From: CAIKNB01 sp041658705
Lineage (GTDB): Bacteria; Patescibacteriota; Patescibacteriia; 2-12-FULL-60-25
Assembly (NCBI GenBank): GCA_041658705.1
Contig: JBAZZT010000005.1
Coordinates: 1 to 64,000, forward strand
Direction: 5' to 3'
Length of the DNA stretch: 64,000 nt
Shown: positions 42,836 through 50,462 of the stretch, one piece after another
Numbering within the stretch: position 1 is the first letter of the stretch
Layout: every line of letters begins with the position of its first letter
Notes under the pieces: model-generated
Told to the model about the DNA's origin: nothing
What the model saw: only the letters and a program-made list of their open reading frames with translations
Database searches by the model: none
Position numbers and translations under genes: made by a program

Positions 42836-43447
42836 ATGAGACTCCGCATTAATGCAAAACGCGTGCGCCGCGAAGGCATCAACCTAGACGGCCGCGAAAA
42901 GATGGCGCGCCTGCTCGAAAAACGGCCTTATCCGCCGGGCGTGCATGGTCCGCGTAGCCGCAACCGCATGACGGACTACGGCAAGCAGTTGCGTGAAAAG
43001 CAGCGCGCTAAATTGATCTATGGGGTGATGGAGCGCCAGTTCCGCAACTATTTCGAAAAAGCGTCCAACCAAAAAGGCGATACGGCGCAGAATCTGGTGC
43101 AGCTTTTGGAATTACGTTTGGATAACGCGGTGTTCCGTTCTGGTTTTGCCAAGACGCGCGCCGCCGCTCGCCAGCTCGTTTCGCACGCCCACATCGAAGT
43201 CAACGGCAAAAAAGTTGACGTGGCTTCGTTCAAAGTCTCGGTAGGCGATGTGATCGCGGTGCGGCAGACCAAGCGCAATAAAAAACAGTGGACCAACTTC
43301 CTTGAGACGGTGCAGAAAGTCGAACCCCCGTCGTGGTTGACGGTGGATCTCAAGAACCTGACGAGCAAGGTGACCGGCGTGCCCGTGGGCGAAGAGCTGA
43401 AGCAACAATTCGAGCCTCAATCAATCGTCGAATTTTATTCGCGCTAA
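42836..43447 (+). CDS. rpsD: 30S ribosomal protein S4
   Basis: A 203-aa assembly protein with an S4 RNA-binding domain (LELRLDNAVFRSGFAKTRAA). The N-terminus is the short type without the zinc Cys cluster (MRLRINAKRVRREGINLDGR). Start 42836 was chosen because the upstream 24 nt are heptad repeat. Confidence 0.96.
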   Translation: MRLRINAKRVRREGINLDGREKMARLLEKRPYPPGVHGPRSRNRMTDYGKQLREKQRAKLIYGVMERQFRNYFEKASNQKGDTAQNLVQLLELRLDNAVFRSGFAKTRAAARQLVSHAHIEVNGKKVDVASFKVSVGDVIAVRQTKRNKKQWTNFLETVQKVEPPSWLTVDLKNLTSKVTGVPVGEELKQQFEPQSIVEFYSR

Positions 43448-43458
43448 CGCCCTTTTAT

Positions 43459-44157
43459 ATGGAACAACTTTTACTTCCCTCCAAGATCCGCTTCGAACGC
43501 GGAACCAGCGACCGCGAAGGCATTCTCGTGGTCGAACCCTGCATGCCGGGTTTCGGCACGACCATCGGCAACGCGCTGCGCCGCGTGCTTTTGTCGTCTT
43601 TGCCGGGCGCTTCCGTCACGGCGGTCAAGATCAAGGGTGCGGAGCATGAGTTCTCGACGCTGCCCAACATAAAAGAAGATGTGCTTGAGATGATCCTGAA
43701 CTTGAAGGCCGTGCGCCTCAAGTGCCATTCTGACGAACCGGTAAAATTGAGCTTGAACACCAAAGGCGAAAAGGCCATCACCGCCGCGGATTTCTCCAAG
43801 AACGCGGACGTGGAAATCATGAATCCCGAGGCGCCGATCGCGACTTTGACCGATAAAAGCGCGGCGCTTGAGATGGAAATCACGGTGGCCCAAGGACGCG
43901 GCTATCGCACTACCGAGGAGCGTATCAAGGAAAAACTCGACCTCGGCACCATCGCCATCGACGCTTTGTACAACCCGGTCAAGAACGTTTCGTACAAAGT
44001 CGAAGCCACGCGTTTGGGCGAGAAGACGGACTACGATAAGCTGCTCTTGTCCATCGAGACCGACGGCACCATGGATCCGCTTGAAACTTGCCGCATGGCG
44101 GTCGGGATTTTACTCGACCATCTTTCGTTACTCAAGGAAATCCAATATGAAGCATAA
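43459..44157 (+). CDS. rpoA: RNA polymerase alpha subunit, N-terminal domain only
   Basis: A 232-aa subunit. The dimerisation domain is complete (EPCMPGFGTTIGNALRRVLL, GAEHEFSTLPNIKEDVLEMI, ending PLETCRMAVGILLDHLSLLK). The usual alpha-CTD (about 80 residues that bind UP elements, activators and factors) is absent, and no frameshifted remnant exists because rplQ starts inside the last codons (44147). Activation through alpha-CTD contacts should therefore be impossible in this organism. Confidence 0.95.
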   Translation: MEQLLLPSKIRFERGTSDREGILVVEPCMPGFGTTIGNALRRVLLSSLPGASVTAVKIKGAEHEFSTLPNIKEDVLEMILNLKAVRLKCHSDEPVKLSLNTKGEKAITAADFSKNADVEIMNPEAPIATLTDKSAALEMEITVAQGRGYRTTEERIKEKLDLGTIAIDALYNPVKNVSYKVEATRLGEKTDYDKLLLSIETDGTMDPLETCRMAVGILLDHLSLLKEIQYEA

Positions 44158-44503
44158 CCGCAAAGGCAAGACCCTGGACCGTTCGGCTGGACCGCGCAAA
44201 GCGCTGTTGCGCAACCTGGCCACGAGCTTGGTGCTTTACGAGCACATCAACACCACGCTGGCCAAAGCCAAAGCCGTCAAACCGATAGTCGAAAAGCTGA
44301 TCACCGGCGGACGCATCAAGACGCTGGCTTCGCGCCGCAAGCTCGCCGCGTACCTGACCACGGAATCGGCGGTCAATAAAGTGCTGGAAGAATTGGGACC
44401 GCGCTATGTCAAACGCACCGGCGGATATACCCGCATCATCAAACTCGGCAAACGACAGGGCGACGGCGCCGAAATCGCGCAGCTGCAGTTCGTGAAAGAC
44501 TAA
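44147..44503 (+). CDS. rplQ: 50S ribosomal protein L17
   Basis: A 118-aa protein near the exit tunnel. MKHNRKGKTLDRSAGPRKAL and LVLYEHINTTLAKAKAVKPI are the family signature. It overlaps rpoA by 11 nt, so translation is probably coupled. Confidence 0.96.
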   Translation: MKHNRKGKTLDRSAGPRKALLRNLATSLVLYEHINTTLAKAKAVKPIVEKLITGGRIKTLASRRKLAAYLTTESAVNKVLEELGPRYVKRTGGYTRIIKLGKRQGDGAEIAQLQFVKD

Positions 44504-44504
44504 T

Positions 44505-44885
44505 ATGACCTGGAAAAAGATCAAAGGCATGCCGACAGTCAAGCGCAACGTCCACGAGATAGACGCCACGGGGCAAGTCGTGGGACGTCTGGCGACCAAG
44601 ATCGCGACGCTGCTCATCGGCAAACACAAGACTGATTACCTGCCGCATGTCGACATGGGAGATTTCGTGACGGTCAAGAACGCCGCTAAAGTCGTGTTCA
44701 CCGGTAAAAAGTGGGATCAAAAAGTCCACTATCGTTCGACTAACCGGCCGAGCGGCGTACATTCGACTCCGGTGTCAAAGCTGCGCCAGGAGAATCCCGG
44801 CGAGATTTTGCGCCACGCGGTCAAATACATGCTGCCTAAGAATAAATTGCAGGACTACCGCCTGAAGCGCCTCAAGATTTCTTAA
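44505..44885 (+). CDS. rplM: 50S ribosomal protein L13
   Basis: A 126-aa protein, slightly short at the C-terminus. HEIDATGQVVGRLATKIATL, HVDMGDFVTVKNAAKVVFTG and ILRHAVKYMLPKNKL match L13. It begins 1 nt after the rplQ stop codon. Confidence 0.95.
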   Translation: MTWKKIKGMPTVKRNVHEIDATGQVVGRLATKIATLLIGKHKTDYLPHVDMGDFVTVKNAAKVVFTGKKWDQKVHYRSTNRPSGVHSTPVSKLRQENPGEILRHAVKYMLPKNKLQDYRLKRLKIS

Positions 44886-44890
44886 CGCAT

Positions 44891-45484
44891 ATGCCGACCA
44901 AAACCACCAAAGCCAAAGCAGCCGAAGCGCCCAAAAAGAAGGCCGCGGCAAAAAAACCGGCTGCGCCCAAAGCGCCGGCCAAAACTAAAAAGAAGGTCGT
45001 GAAAGCGGTCGTCGAAACCGTGCCTAATGAGGAATTGAAAGCCATGGAAAAATTGGAAGCAGCCGAGGAAATAGCCAGCAAAGCAGCCAAGGGCGGATCC
45101 TTCATCCCGGCCGTGGGACGGCGCAAGACTTCGATTGCCCGCGTGCGCTTGATCAAGAACGGTAAAGGTTTGATCACAGTCAACGGCAAAGTCTACTCGG
45201 ATTATTTCACGACTTTTGATTTGCGCGAGACGGTCGTGTCGCCGCTCAAAGTCACGGGACAAGATGCGGCGGTCGACATCAGCGCCAAAGTGCAAGGCGG
45301 AGGCATCCGCGGCCAAGCCGACGCAGTGCGCCACGGCATCTCACGCGCGCTCGAAATCCTGAACCCGACTTTTCGCAAGACCTTGAAGAAGCTCGGTTAC
45401 CTGACCCGCGACTCACGCAAAAGAGAGCGCAAGAAGTTCGGCAAGAAGAGCGCTCGCCGTAGCCCGCAGTGGTCAAAACGCTAA
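44891..45484 (+). CDS. rpsI: 30S ribosomal protein S9 with N-terminal extension
   Basis: A 197-aa protein. From about residue 70 it is ordinary S9 (AVGRRKTSIARVRLIKNGKG ... GGGIRGQADAVRHGISRAL, C-terminal RRSPQWSKR). The first 65 residues are a Lys/Ala/Pro-rich extension (KKKAAAKKPAAPKAPAKTKK), similar in style to the extension on S11. Last gene of the operon. Confidence 0.96.
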   Translation: MPTKTTKAKAAEAPKKKAAAKKPAAPKAPAKTKKKVVKAVVETVPNEELKAMEKLEAAEEIASKAAKGGSFIPAVGRRKTSIARVRLIKNGKGLITVNGKVYSDYFTTFDLRETVVSPLKVTGQDAAVDISAKVQGGGIRGQADAVRHGISRALEILNPTFRKTLKKLGYLTRDSRKRERKKFGKKSARRSPQWSKR

Positions 45485-45498
45485 ATTTCAGACAGCAC

Positions 45499-45525
45499 AA
45501 AGATCCCGCACCAGCGGGGTCTTTT
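45499..45525 (+). terminator. Terminator of the ribosomal operon
   Basis: AAAGATCCCGC pairs with GCGGGGTCTTT (one G-U) around a 4-nt loop, ending in TTTT. Confidence 0.85.
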
Positions 45526-45547
45526 GATATCTTTCATCATTCCGGTT

Positions 45548-45577
45548 TTTGACTCTAGCAGGGGAGTGTGGTTATAT
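45548..45577 (+). promoter_or_regulatory. Promoter of the 45607 gene
   Basis: TTGACT (45548-45553), 18-nt spacer, TATATT (45572-45577); GGAGGA then precedes the ATG. Confidence 0.65.
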
Positions 45578-45606
45578 TTTGGCGCACTTTCGAACTGGAG
45601 GAAGAC

Positions 45607-46053
45607 ATGGCTAGAGTCGCTTTGTTCGCGCCCGTGAGAAGCACCCGCACACGCTGTCCTTTTTGTCGCGCGTCGGAAGATGAGGATTGGGAAAAAATCG
45701 AGATCTTGAGGGAGAAGGGCCTCTTTCGACCGAACATCGAATACCGTTTCATCTTCCACGGCAAATCCGAAGCGCCTCGGCTGGACATGACCTTCAAGAT
45801 AACGGATTGGGCATTCCGTAATACGGCCAGCATCGTCATGACCGGCGAACCAACGCAGTGGGATGTCGCGCTGCTCAACCGTCTGTCGATAACGGGGGCT
45901 AATGAAGCGATTCGGTTGGAAGACTATCACGCCATCGCTCCCGGCCAACACGTCAGGTTTCGCCACGCGTGTCCGGGGTTGGGATGCAATGAGGCAATCA
46001 GCTGGGATTCGCCTCTTATCTTGGCTCACATCGCCAAACGTCCTTTGCGCTAG
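45607..46053 (+). CDS. Hypothetical protein with CPFC motif
   Basis: A 148-aa cytoplasmic protein I do not recognise. A CPFC pair (RTRCPFCRAS, residues about 17-20) and a second Cys pair (HACPGLGC near residue 125) could bind one zinc. CTGGAGGAAGAC before the ATG is a strong ribosome binding site. Monocistronic with its own promoter and terminator, orphan class. Confidence 0.65.
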   Translation: MARVALFAPVRSTRTRCPFCRASEDEDWEKIEILREKGLFRPNIEYRFIFHGKSEAPRLDMTFKITDWAFRNTASIVMTGEPTQWDVALLNRLSITGANEAIRLEDYHAIAPGQHVRFRHACPGLGCNEAISWDSPLILAHIAKRPLR

Positions 46054-46059
46054 AATAAA

Positions 46060-46084
46060 CCGCAGCTACTCGGCTGCGGCTTTT
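46060..46084 (+). terminator. Terminator after the 45607 gene
   Basis: CCGCAGC / GCTGCGG with a 6-nt loop, followed by CTTTT. Confidence 0.85.
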
Positions 46085-46097
46085 AAATTCCAGAGAA

Positions 46098-46126
46098 CCC
46101 CGGGTGGAGCGGAGCGGAACCCGGGG
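46098..46126. repeat. CCCCGGGT/ACCCGGGG hairpin
   Basis: A perfect 8-bp stem around GGAGCGGAGCGGA, without a T-tract. It resembles the REP-like elements in style but has a different sequence. Confidence 0.6.
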
Positions 46127-46143
46127 AGGAGGTCATTGAATAT

Positions 46144-46201
46144 AAAAAAGAGCGCACTCACGGACGGTGAGAGCTTTTGGGCTCTCGCCGCGCGAGTGCG
46201 C
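46144..46201 (-). terminator. Large terminator after the Xre-cupin gene
   Basis: GCGCACTC (46152-46159) pairs with GAGTGCGC (46194-46201) and an inner GAGAGC/GCTCTC stem is nested. On the minus strand it ends with CTTTTTT. Confidence 0.8.
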
Positions 46202-46205
46202 GAGT

Positions 46206-46961
46206 TCAGTCACTGGTAGCGTCAGGCGGTGTGACCGATTTCAGGACGAACGTCTCTTCCGCGAATACGAGGAGTTGTCGCGTGGACACGAGCAGCGCCA
46301 ACGCATACTCGCAATCGCCCGTCGCTCGGTATCCGTGGAACAGGGCGGATGAGTAATGAAGGCAGTCTCCGGGCTGGAGGGTCAAACGTCGCTCCGGTCC
46401 GTTGGTGATAGGCTGTCGCGCCCAGAACTCGAGTTCGCCTTCGATGACCCAAACGATTTCCTCGCCGGCGTGGTTGTCGAGCACCATGTCCTTTTCGTTG
46501 CAACGCCCGACGCGGAACAAATACTTCCGCATGAGATGTTGAGATAGCCCGCCTTCACATTCTTTCTCATTAACGAGACCGCTAGCCGCGTTGAGCGGCA
46601 GGAGGCTGTAGACGCGCGACTCTATCATCTTCTTATGGGCACCATCGAGACTTTCGATGCTTTTTTCGTCGGCGCTTACTTCGGCAAGGACTGGTTCTGA
46701 CGCGCTACGTCTTACGAGGAACCACGGGGTCACATCATCTGACAGTAAGGTTTCAACCCGTATGTTGAGCGCCAGCGCGAGCAGGTACAGCTCTCGTACG
46801 TCACACAAGGCACCACGCTCAATTCGGCTAATCTGTGCCGGTTGCACGCCCTTCTTTTCGGGATCACGCTCGACTGTCAACGCGAACAACTTTCGTAGCG
46901 GCATGCCTATGCTTTTTCGAGCGTATGCGAGTCTTGCGCCAACAATCCAGGATTCTTGCAT
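46206..46961 (-). CDS. Xre-family regulator with cupin sensor domain
   Basis: A 251-aa transcription factor. An N-terminal helix-turn-helix (VGARLAYARKSIGMPLRKLF, then QPAQISRIERGALCDVREL) is followed by a C-terminal cupin (DNHAGEEIVWVIEGELEFW, LQPGDCLHYSSALFHGYRA). Such proteins usually sense a small molecule through the cupin. Start 46961 (MQESWIVG) was chosen because GGGAGG lies just upstream. It is divergent from the HD gene, which it may control together with itself (inference). Confidence 0.85.
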   Translation of the reverse strand: MQESWIVGARLAYARKSIGMPLRKLFALTVERDPEKKGVQPAQISRIERGALCDVRELYLLALALNIRVETLLSDDVTPWFLVRRSASEPVLAEVSADEKSIESLDGAHKKMIESRVYSLLPLNAASGLVNEKECEGGLSQHLMRKYLFRVGRCNEKDMVLDNHAGEEIVWVIEGELEFWARQPITNGPERRLTLQPGDCLHYSSALFHGYRATGDCEYALALLVSTRQLLVFAEETFVLKSVTPPDATSD

Positions 46962-47031
46962 TTGTAAGGTCCTCCCAGGGAACACCTCGACGATTCGAGG
47001 AAATCAATAGCGGTTAGCTATTCGATTGAAA

Positions 47032-47060
47032 ACCTTAAGGCGGTAGGGGTGTTTTGTCAA
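47032..47060 (-). promoter_or_regulatory. TTGACA promoter of the Xre-cupin gene
   Basis: Minus strand TTGACA (47060-47055), 17-nt spacer, TAAGGT (47037-47032). On the plus strand another TTGACA stands at 47090-47095 before the HD gene, but its -10 is weak; the two form an inverted pair in the shared control region. Confidence 0.55.
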
Positions 47061-47148
47061 CTGTGTGCTATCGGCAAGGATTATATCTTTTGACAGATAT
47101 GGGGAAGACGTGACAACATCCGGCTAGGACTTTGGACAAGGGGATACC

Positions 47149-48231
47149 ATGGACCAGGACCTGTTCAAGAAACTTCGGGAGATTCGTGGCTGTCTGGCTC
47201 ATCTGGCGGTCAAGAACGAGGACGCGCGGCGGCGCCATGCGCAGGACAAGGACGATGACGGCGTGTGGTACGGCCTCATCCCACCCTTTCAACTCGATGT
47301 CGTGAAGGCGTCGCACAGCAAGAGTTTGCGCCGCACTATGCGCAAGACCCAGGTGGTGTCTTTGCCTTCGAACGCACACACGCGCACGCGGGGCATTCAT
47401 GAAGTGGAAGTCGGCGGGACTTGCCTCTTGCTTGAACCGCTGGGGTTGAACCAGCAGTTGCTCTACGCAGCGGCTTTGGTGCATGACAATGGCCAGGGAC
47501 CGTTCGGCCACTTCTGCGAAGACTTCCTGTCGCGCAAGACGGGACGGGAGTTCAGGCATGAGGTTTTCGGCGTCGTCGTGGCGCAAAAGATCGAGCGTCG
47601 CGGCCGCGGAGCCAACTACACGCACCAGACCCTGGACTGTTCCATCCGCCACTCGCGCGGCACGGGGGAGATGTATCGCGAAGAGGCCGTGCTCGAAGAG
47701 GCGAGCGCGCTCATGTACGCCGACAAGATCACCTATCTCTTCGGCGACTACAACGACATGTTCGTGCGCGGTTCATTGACCGGCAGCAAGTTCGACATCC
47801 GGGAATATCCCGGGCTGTTCAAGCTCATGGAATCGTTCGGCAAGACGCAGCGCGAACGGACTTACGCTTGCGTGGCGCAGCTGTGTCTTGAATCGGCGCA
47901 AGCCGGTCACGTCTCATTCGAGAAGTGTGCGGCCGCCCAACGCTTTGCCGAAGCCAGGAAGCTGATGTACGAGGCGTACGGATCAATCCGCTGGGATCGC
48001 CTGGAGCACATGTTGTCCGGCGTGTACGAACTTTTGTCCGAAGTGACCAAGGGCGTCGACCCCGCCGTCGCCTTGGCGCTCTTGACCGAGGAAGATGTCG
48101 AATACATCTACCGCCACATGACGCGCATCAACGCGAACATGGCGGAGTGCATCAACGCCACCGCCTTGGGCGATGTCCTGCGCTATCTTCCTCCCGACCT
48201 CGACTTCACCAATCCTGATCTGGGTTGGTGA
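47149..48231 (+). CDS. HD-domain dNTP triphosphohydrolase-like protein
   Basis: A 360-aa HD-superfamily phosphohydrolase resembling dGTPase. The metal motifs are HTRTRGIHEVEVGG (first His), LVHDNGQGPFGHFCEDF (the HD pair, residues about 111-120) and a later Asp in ALMYADKITYLFGDY. Known relatives cleave dNTPs to deoxynucleosides and triphosphate. AAGGGGAT precedes the ATG. Its divergent neighbour is an Xre-cupin regulator. Confidence 0.82.
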   Translation: MDQDLFKKLREIRGCLAHLAVKNEDARRRHAQDKDDDGVWYGLIPPFQLDVVKASHSKSLRRTMRKTQVVSLPSNAHTRTRGIHEVEVGGTCLLLEPLGLNQQLLYAAALVHDNGQGPFGHFCEDFLSRKTGREFRHEVFGVVVAQKIERRGRGANYTHQTLDCSIRHSRGTGEMYREEAVLEEASALMYADKITYLFGDYNDMFVRGSLTGSKFDIREYPGLFKLMESFGKTQRERTYACVAQLCLESAQAGHVSFEKCAAAQRFAEARKLMYEAYGSIRWDRLEHMLSGVYELLSEVTKGVDPAVALALLTEEDVEYIYRHMTRINANMAECINATALGDVLRYLPPDLDFTNPDLGW

Positions 48232-48237
48232 TGCAGT

Positions 48238-48266
48238 GCCCCGTTTCGCGACGGGGCCTCTTTTTT
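48238..48266 (+). terminator. Terminator after the HD gene
   Basis: GCCCCGT / ACGGGGC with a 6-nt loop, followed by CTCTTTTTT. Confidence 0.88.
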
Positions 48267-48291
48267 ATGTAGATTCGTTAAATAAACTATA

Positions 48292-48315
48292 AACGCGGCT
48301 CGAGGGAGCCGCGTT
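48292..48315 (-). terminator. Terminator after the lipoprotein gene
   Basis: AACGCGGCT / AGCCGCGTT, a perfect 9-bp stem with a 6-nt loop, followed on the minus strand by TATAGTTTATTT. Confidence 0.75.
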
Positions 48316-48352
48316 GTGCAGTCAAGATGCCGTTCGTCGCATCTTCAGTCGA

Positions 48353-48832
48353 TCACTTCGGGCGGGCGCCATCCGGATGGCCGAAGTCGGACTTGACTTT
48401 GGGAGTGACCCAGCTGTCGTCATAGGCTCGATCGAACACAATCGAACCTCGATCGGTCCGTTGTTCGCCCTTGTTGATCGTAGTGTAGTCGCAGTTGAAG
48501 CCCGGCGTGAGCCTGGTGGCGCCGTAAAAGGTTCCCAGCAGACCGCAGGACGAGCGCCAGCACGATTTCGTGAACACTACTTCCGCCGCGTAGCGTTGGC
48601 CGTAGCTCACCACTTGGTTTCTGTTGGTGAACACGCCGTCGCCGCGGATTTCGCTGCCGCCGGAAATCCGCAGGCTTTTGATTTCCAGGGGACACCCCCC
48701 GTAGGTCGAGACATTCAACTTGGCGATGAACATGTCATACGCCTTGTAGCTTTCCTCTTCGGACGGCTTGGACGTGCATGACAGGACCGTGAACATGAGC
48801 AATGCGGCACAGGCGAATCGGATATGGTTCAT
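48353..48832 (-). CDS. Putative lipoprotein
   Basis: A 159-aa exported protein. The signal sequence FACAALLMFTVLSC ends in a lipobox (Leu-Ser-Cys). The mature part has several Cys (GGCPLEIK, TKSCWRSSCG, FNCDYT) that could form disulfides. AGGAG precedes the ATG after a leader of about 64 nt. No family recognised. Orphan class with its own promoter and terminator. Confidence 0.72.
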   Translation of the reverse strand: MNHIRFACAALLMFTVLSCTSKPSEEESYKAYDMFIAKLNVSTYGGCPLEIKSLRISGGSEIRGDGVFTNRNQVVSYGQRYAAEVVFTKSCWRSSCGLLGTFYGATRLTPGFNCDYTTINKGEQRTDRGSIVFDRAYDDSWVTPKVKSDFGHPDGARPK

Positions 48833-48902
48833 TTATGCTTTCTCCTCGCGAGTTTGACCAGCTACGAGCCATTCAGCGAGATCTGCTGAAAGGTACGGAT
48901 GC

Positions 48903-48931
48903 TTATTACTCCAAATGAGCTATTTTGTCAA
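48903..48931 (-). promoter_or_regulatory. TTGACA promoter of the lipoprotein gene
   Basis: Minus strand TTGACA (48931-48926), 17-nt spacer, TAATAA (48908-48903): near consensus. Confidence 0.75.
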
Positions 48932-48986
48932 CTCTCGCAGAATCCGGTTTTTCCGGTAAAAACTGGAAAAAAATTGAGAAAAAAGC

Positions 48987-48992
48987 TATGCT
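48987..48992 (+). promoter_or_regulatory. -10 box of the flippase gene, probably leaderless
   Basis: TATGCT ending 6 nt before the ATG at 48999; the -35 (TGGAAA at 48964) is weak. Confidence 0.45.
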
Positions 48993-48998
48993 TTCGGC

Positions 48999-50462
48999 AT
49001 GTCGACAGGGGCGAAAATAGCCAAAAATGCCTCTTGGCTGGTGGTCGCCATGAGCCTCTCCAAGCTCATCGCTTTTTTATATTTTTACGTCATTGCGCGG
49101 CTTTTGGGGCCGCATGTCACGGGGGTATTTTTCTTTGCCGTTTCCATCACTTCCATCTTCACCGTCATCGCGGATTTGGGCGTCACCCAAGTCATCATTC
49201 GCGCCGTGGCCAGTGCGCGGGCTGATGCGGAAAAATTGTATGGCGCGGCAGTCAGGCTCAAGCTCATCATGACGCCAGTCGCGATTTTGGTTTCGCTCGG
49301 CTATGGTCTGATCAAAGGCGCCGACGCCGTGACCATGCAGGCCATAGCGCTGGCGTGTCTCGTCATGGCCGCTGATACTTTTCATCTGCTCATGTATGGG
49401 TCGCTGCGTGGCAAACAAAATTTGCGCCCCGAAGCGCTGGGCATGCTCGTGGGGCAGGCGCTGACTGCGTGCTTTTCCATCAGCGCGGCTTTTTTGGGCT
49501 GGGGTCCGGTTGGCTTGGTCGGTGGATTATTGCTCGGCAGCGCGTGGAATTTGGGTTGGGCATTTTTCAAGACGCGGACTTACAATATCCACGCGGCGGC
49601 CATCACTTTCGCGGACGTGTCTGCGCTGATGCGCGAAGCGTTGCCTTTTACCGTAGCCGGATTTGCGGTCAAGACGTATTCGTACGTCGACACGCTGTTC
49701 ATCGAACACTTTCACGGAATCACGGCGGTTGGCATCTATGCCGTGGCGTATAAGTTGACTTACGCCCTCCAATTCATCCCCATGACCATCATGGCTGCGC
49801 TGTATCCGGCTTTTGCCGACGCTTGGTCAAAACACGAGCATGAAAAATTGCGCGCTAACTTTTTAGGCGCCTTGCGCTTCATGGCTTTTTTGGGATTTTC
49901 ACTTTCAGCCGGGTTGTCTGCGCTCGCGCCGCGCATCATCCCGCTGGCTTACGGCGATAAATTTTTGGCCGCCATCGAACCGTTCCGGATTTTGCCTTGG
50001 GTCCTCTTGCCCATCTTCATGGATTTTCCCATTGGGTCTCTCCTGAACGCAACCCATCGCGCGCATCAAAAAACCATCGCCATGGTCGCGACCATGCTGC
50101 TCAACGTCGGCTTGAATTTGATTCTTGTTCCGTCTTACGGACCTCTGGGCGCGGCTTGGGCTGGACTCGTCAGCTTTACGCTGCTGTTCTTGATCGGCGT
50201 GTGGTTTACGCGGCGTGACGGAGGTTGGCTTACCATGGGGAGCATCGTACTGCGCGCCCTGGTCGCCGCCGGACTCGCTTGGACGGTGTGGAAATATCTG
50301 GGAGACGTTTTGCCGTTCCCCGTGGCTTTTACCTTGGGCACATGCGCCGCGCTCATCCTAGCTTTTATTTTCCGGCTTCTGACTTGGCAAGATTTGCGTT
50401 TCATCAAGAACCTGCGCAAACCGGCGCAGGTGCAAGCTGACATCCATGAAGATGCATCGTAA
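48999..50462 (+). CDS. Polysaccharide flippase (Wzx/MATE-type)
   Basis: A 487-aa multispan membrane protein with about 12-14 hydrophobic helices. The N-terminus (AKNASWLVVAMSLSKLIAFL, YFYVIARLLGPHVTGVFFFA) is typical of polysaccharide-repeat-unit flippases. It probably moves lipid-linked oligosaccharides across the membrane. First gene of a five-gene block; overlaps the glycosyltransferase by 17 nt. Confidence 0.88.
   Translation: MSTGAKIAKNASWLVVAMSLSKLIAFLYFYVIARLLGPHVTGVFFFAVSITSIFTVIADLGVTQVIIRAVASARADAEKLYGAAVRLKLIMTPVAILVSLGYGLIKGADAVTMQAIALACLVMAADTFHLLMYGSLRGKQNLRPEALGMLVGQALTACFSISAAFLGWGPVGLVGGLLLGSAWNLGWAFFKTRTYNIHAAAITFADVSALMREALPFTVAGFAVKTYSYVDTLFIEHFHGITAVGIYAVAYKLTYALQFIPMTIMAALYPAFADAWSKHEHEKLRANFLGALRFMAFLGFSLSAGLSALAPRIIPLAYGDKFLAAIEPFRILPWVLLPIFMDFPIGSLLNATHRAHQKTIAMVATMLLNVGLNLILVPSYGPLGAAWAGLVSFTLLFLIGVWFTRRDGGWLTMGSIVLRALVAAGLAWTVWKYLGDVLPFPVAFTLGTCAALILAFIFRLLTWQDLRFIKNLRKPAQVQADIHEDAS

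Noticed and set aside
43333..43458. N-terminal extension of rpoA in the same frame
   Set aside because: Overlaps the end of rpsD and has no RpoA similarity; ATG 43459 begins the conserved sequence.
44147..44503. Hidden alpha-CTD after a frameshift
   Set aside because: The DNA after rpoA is rplQ in full, leaving no room for an alpha-CTD.
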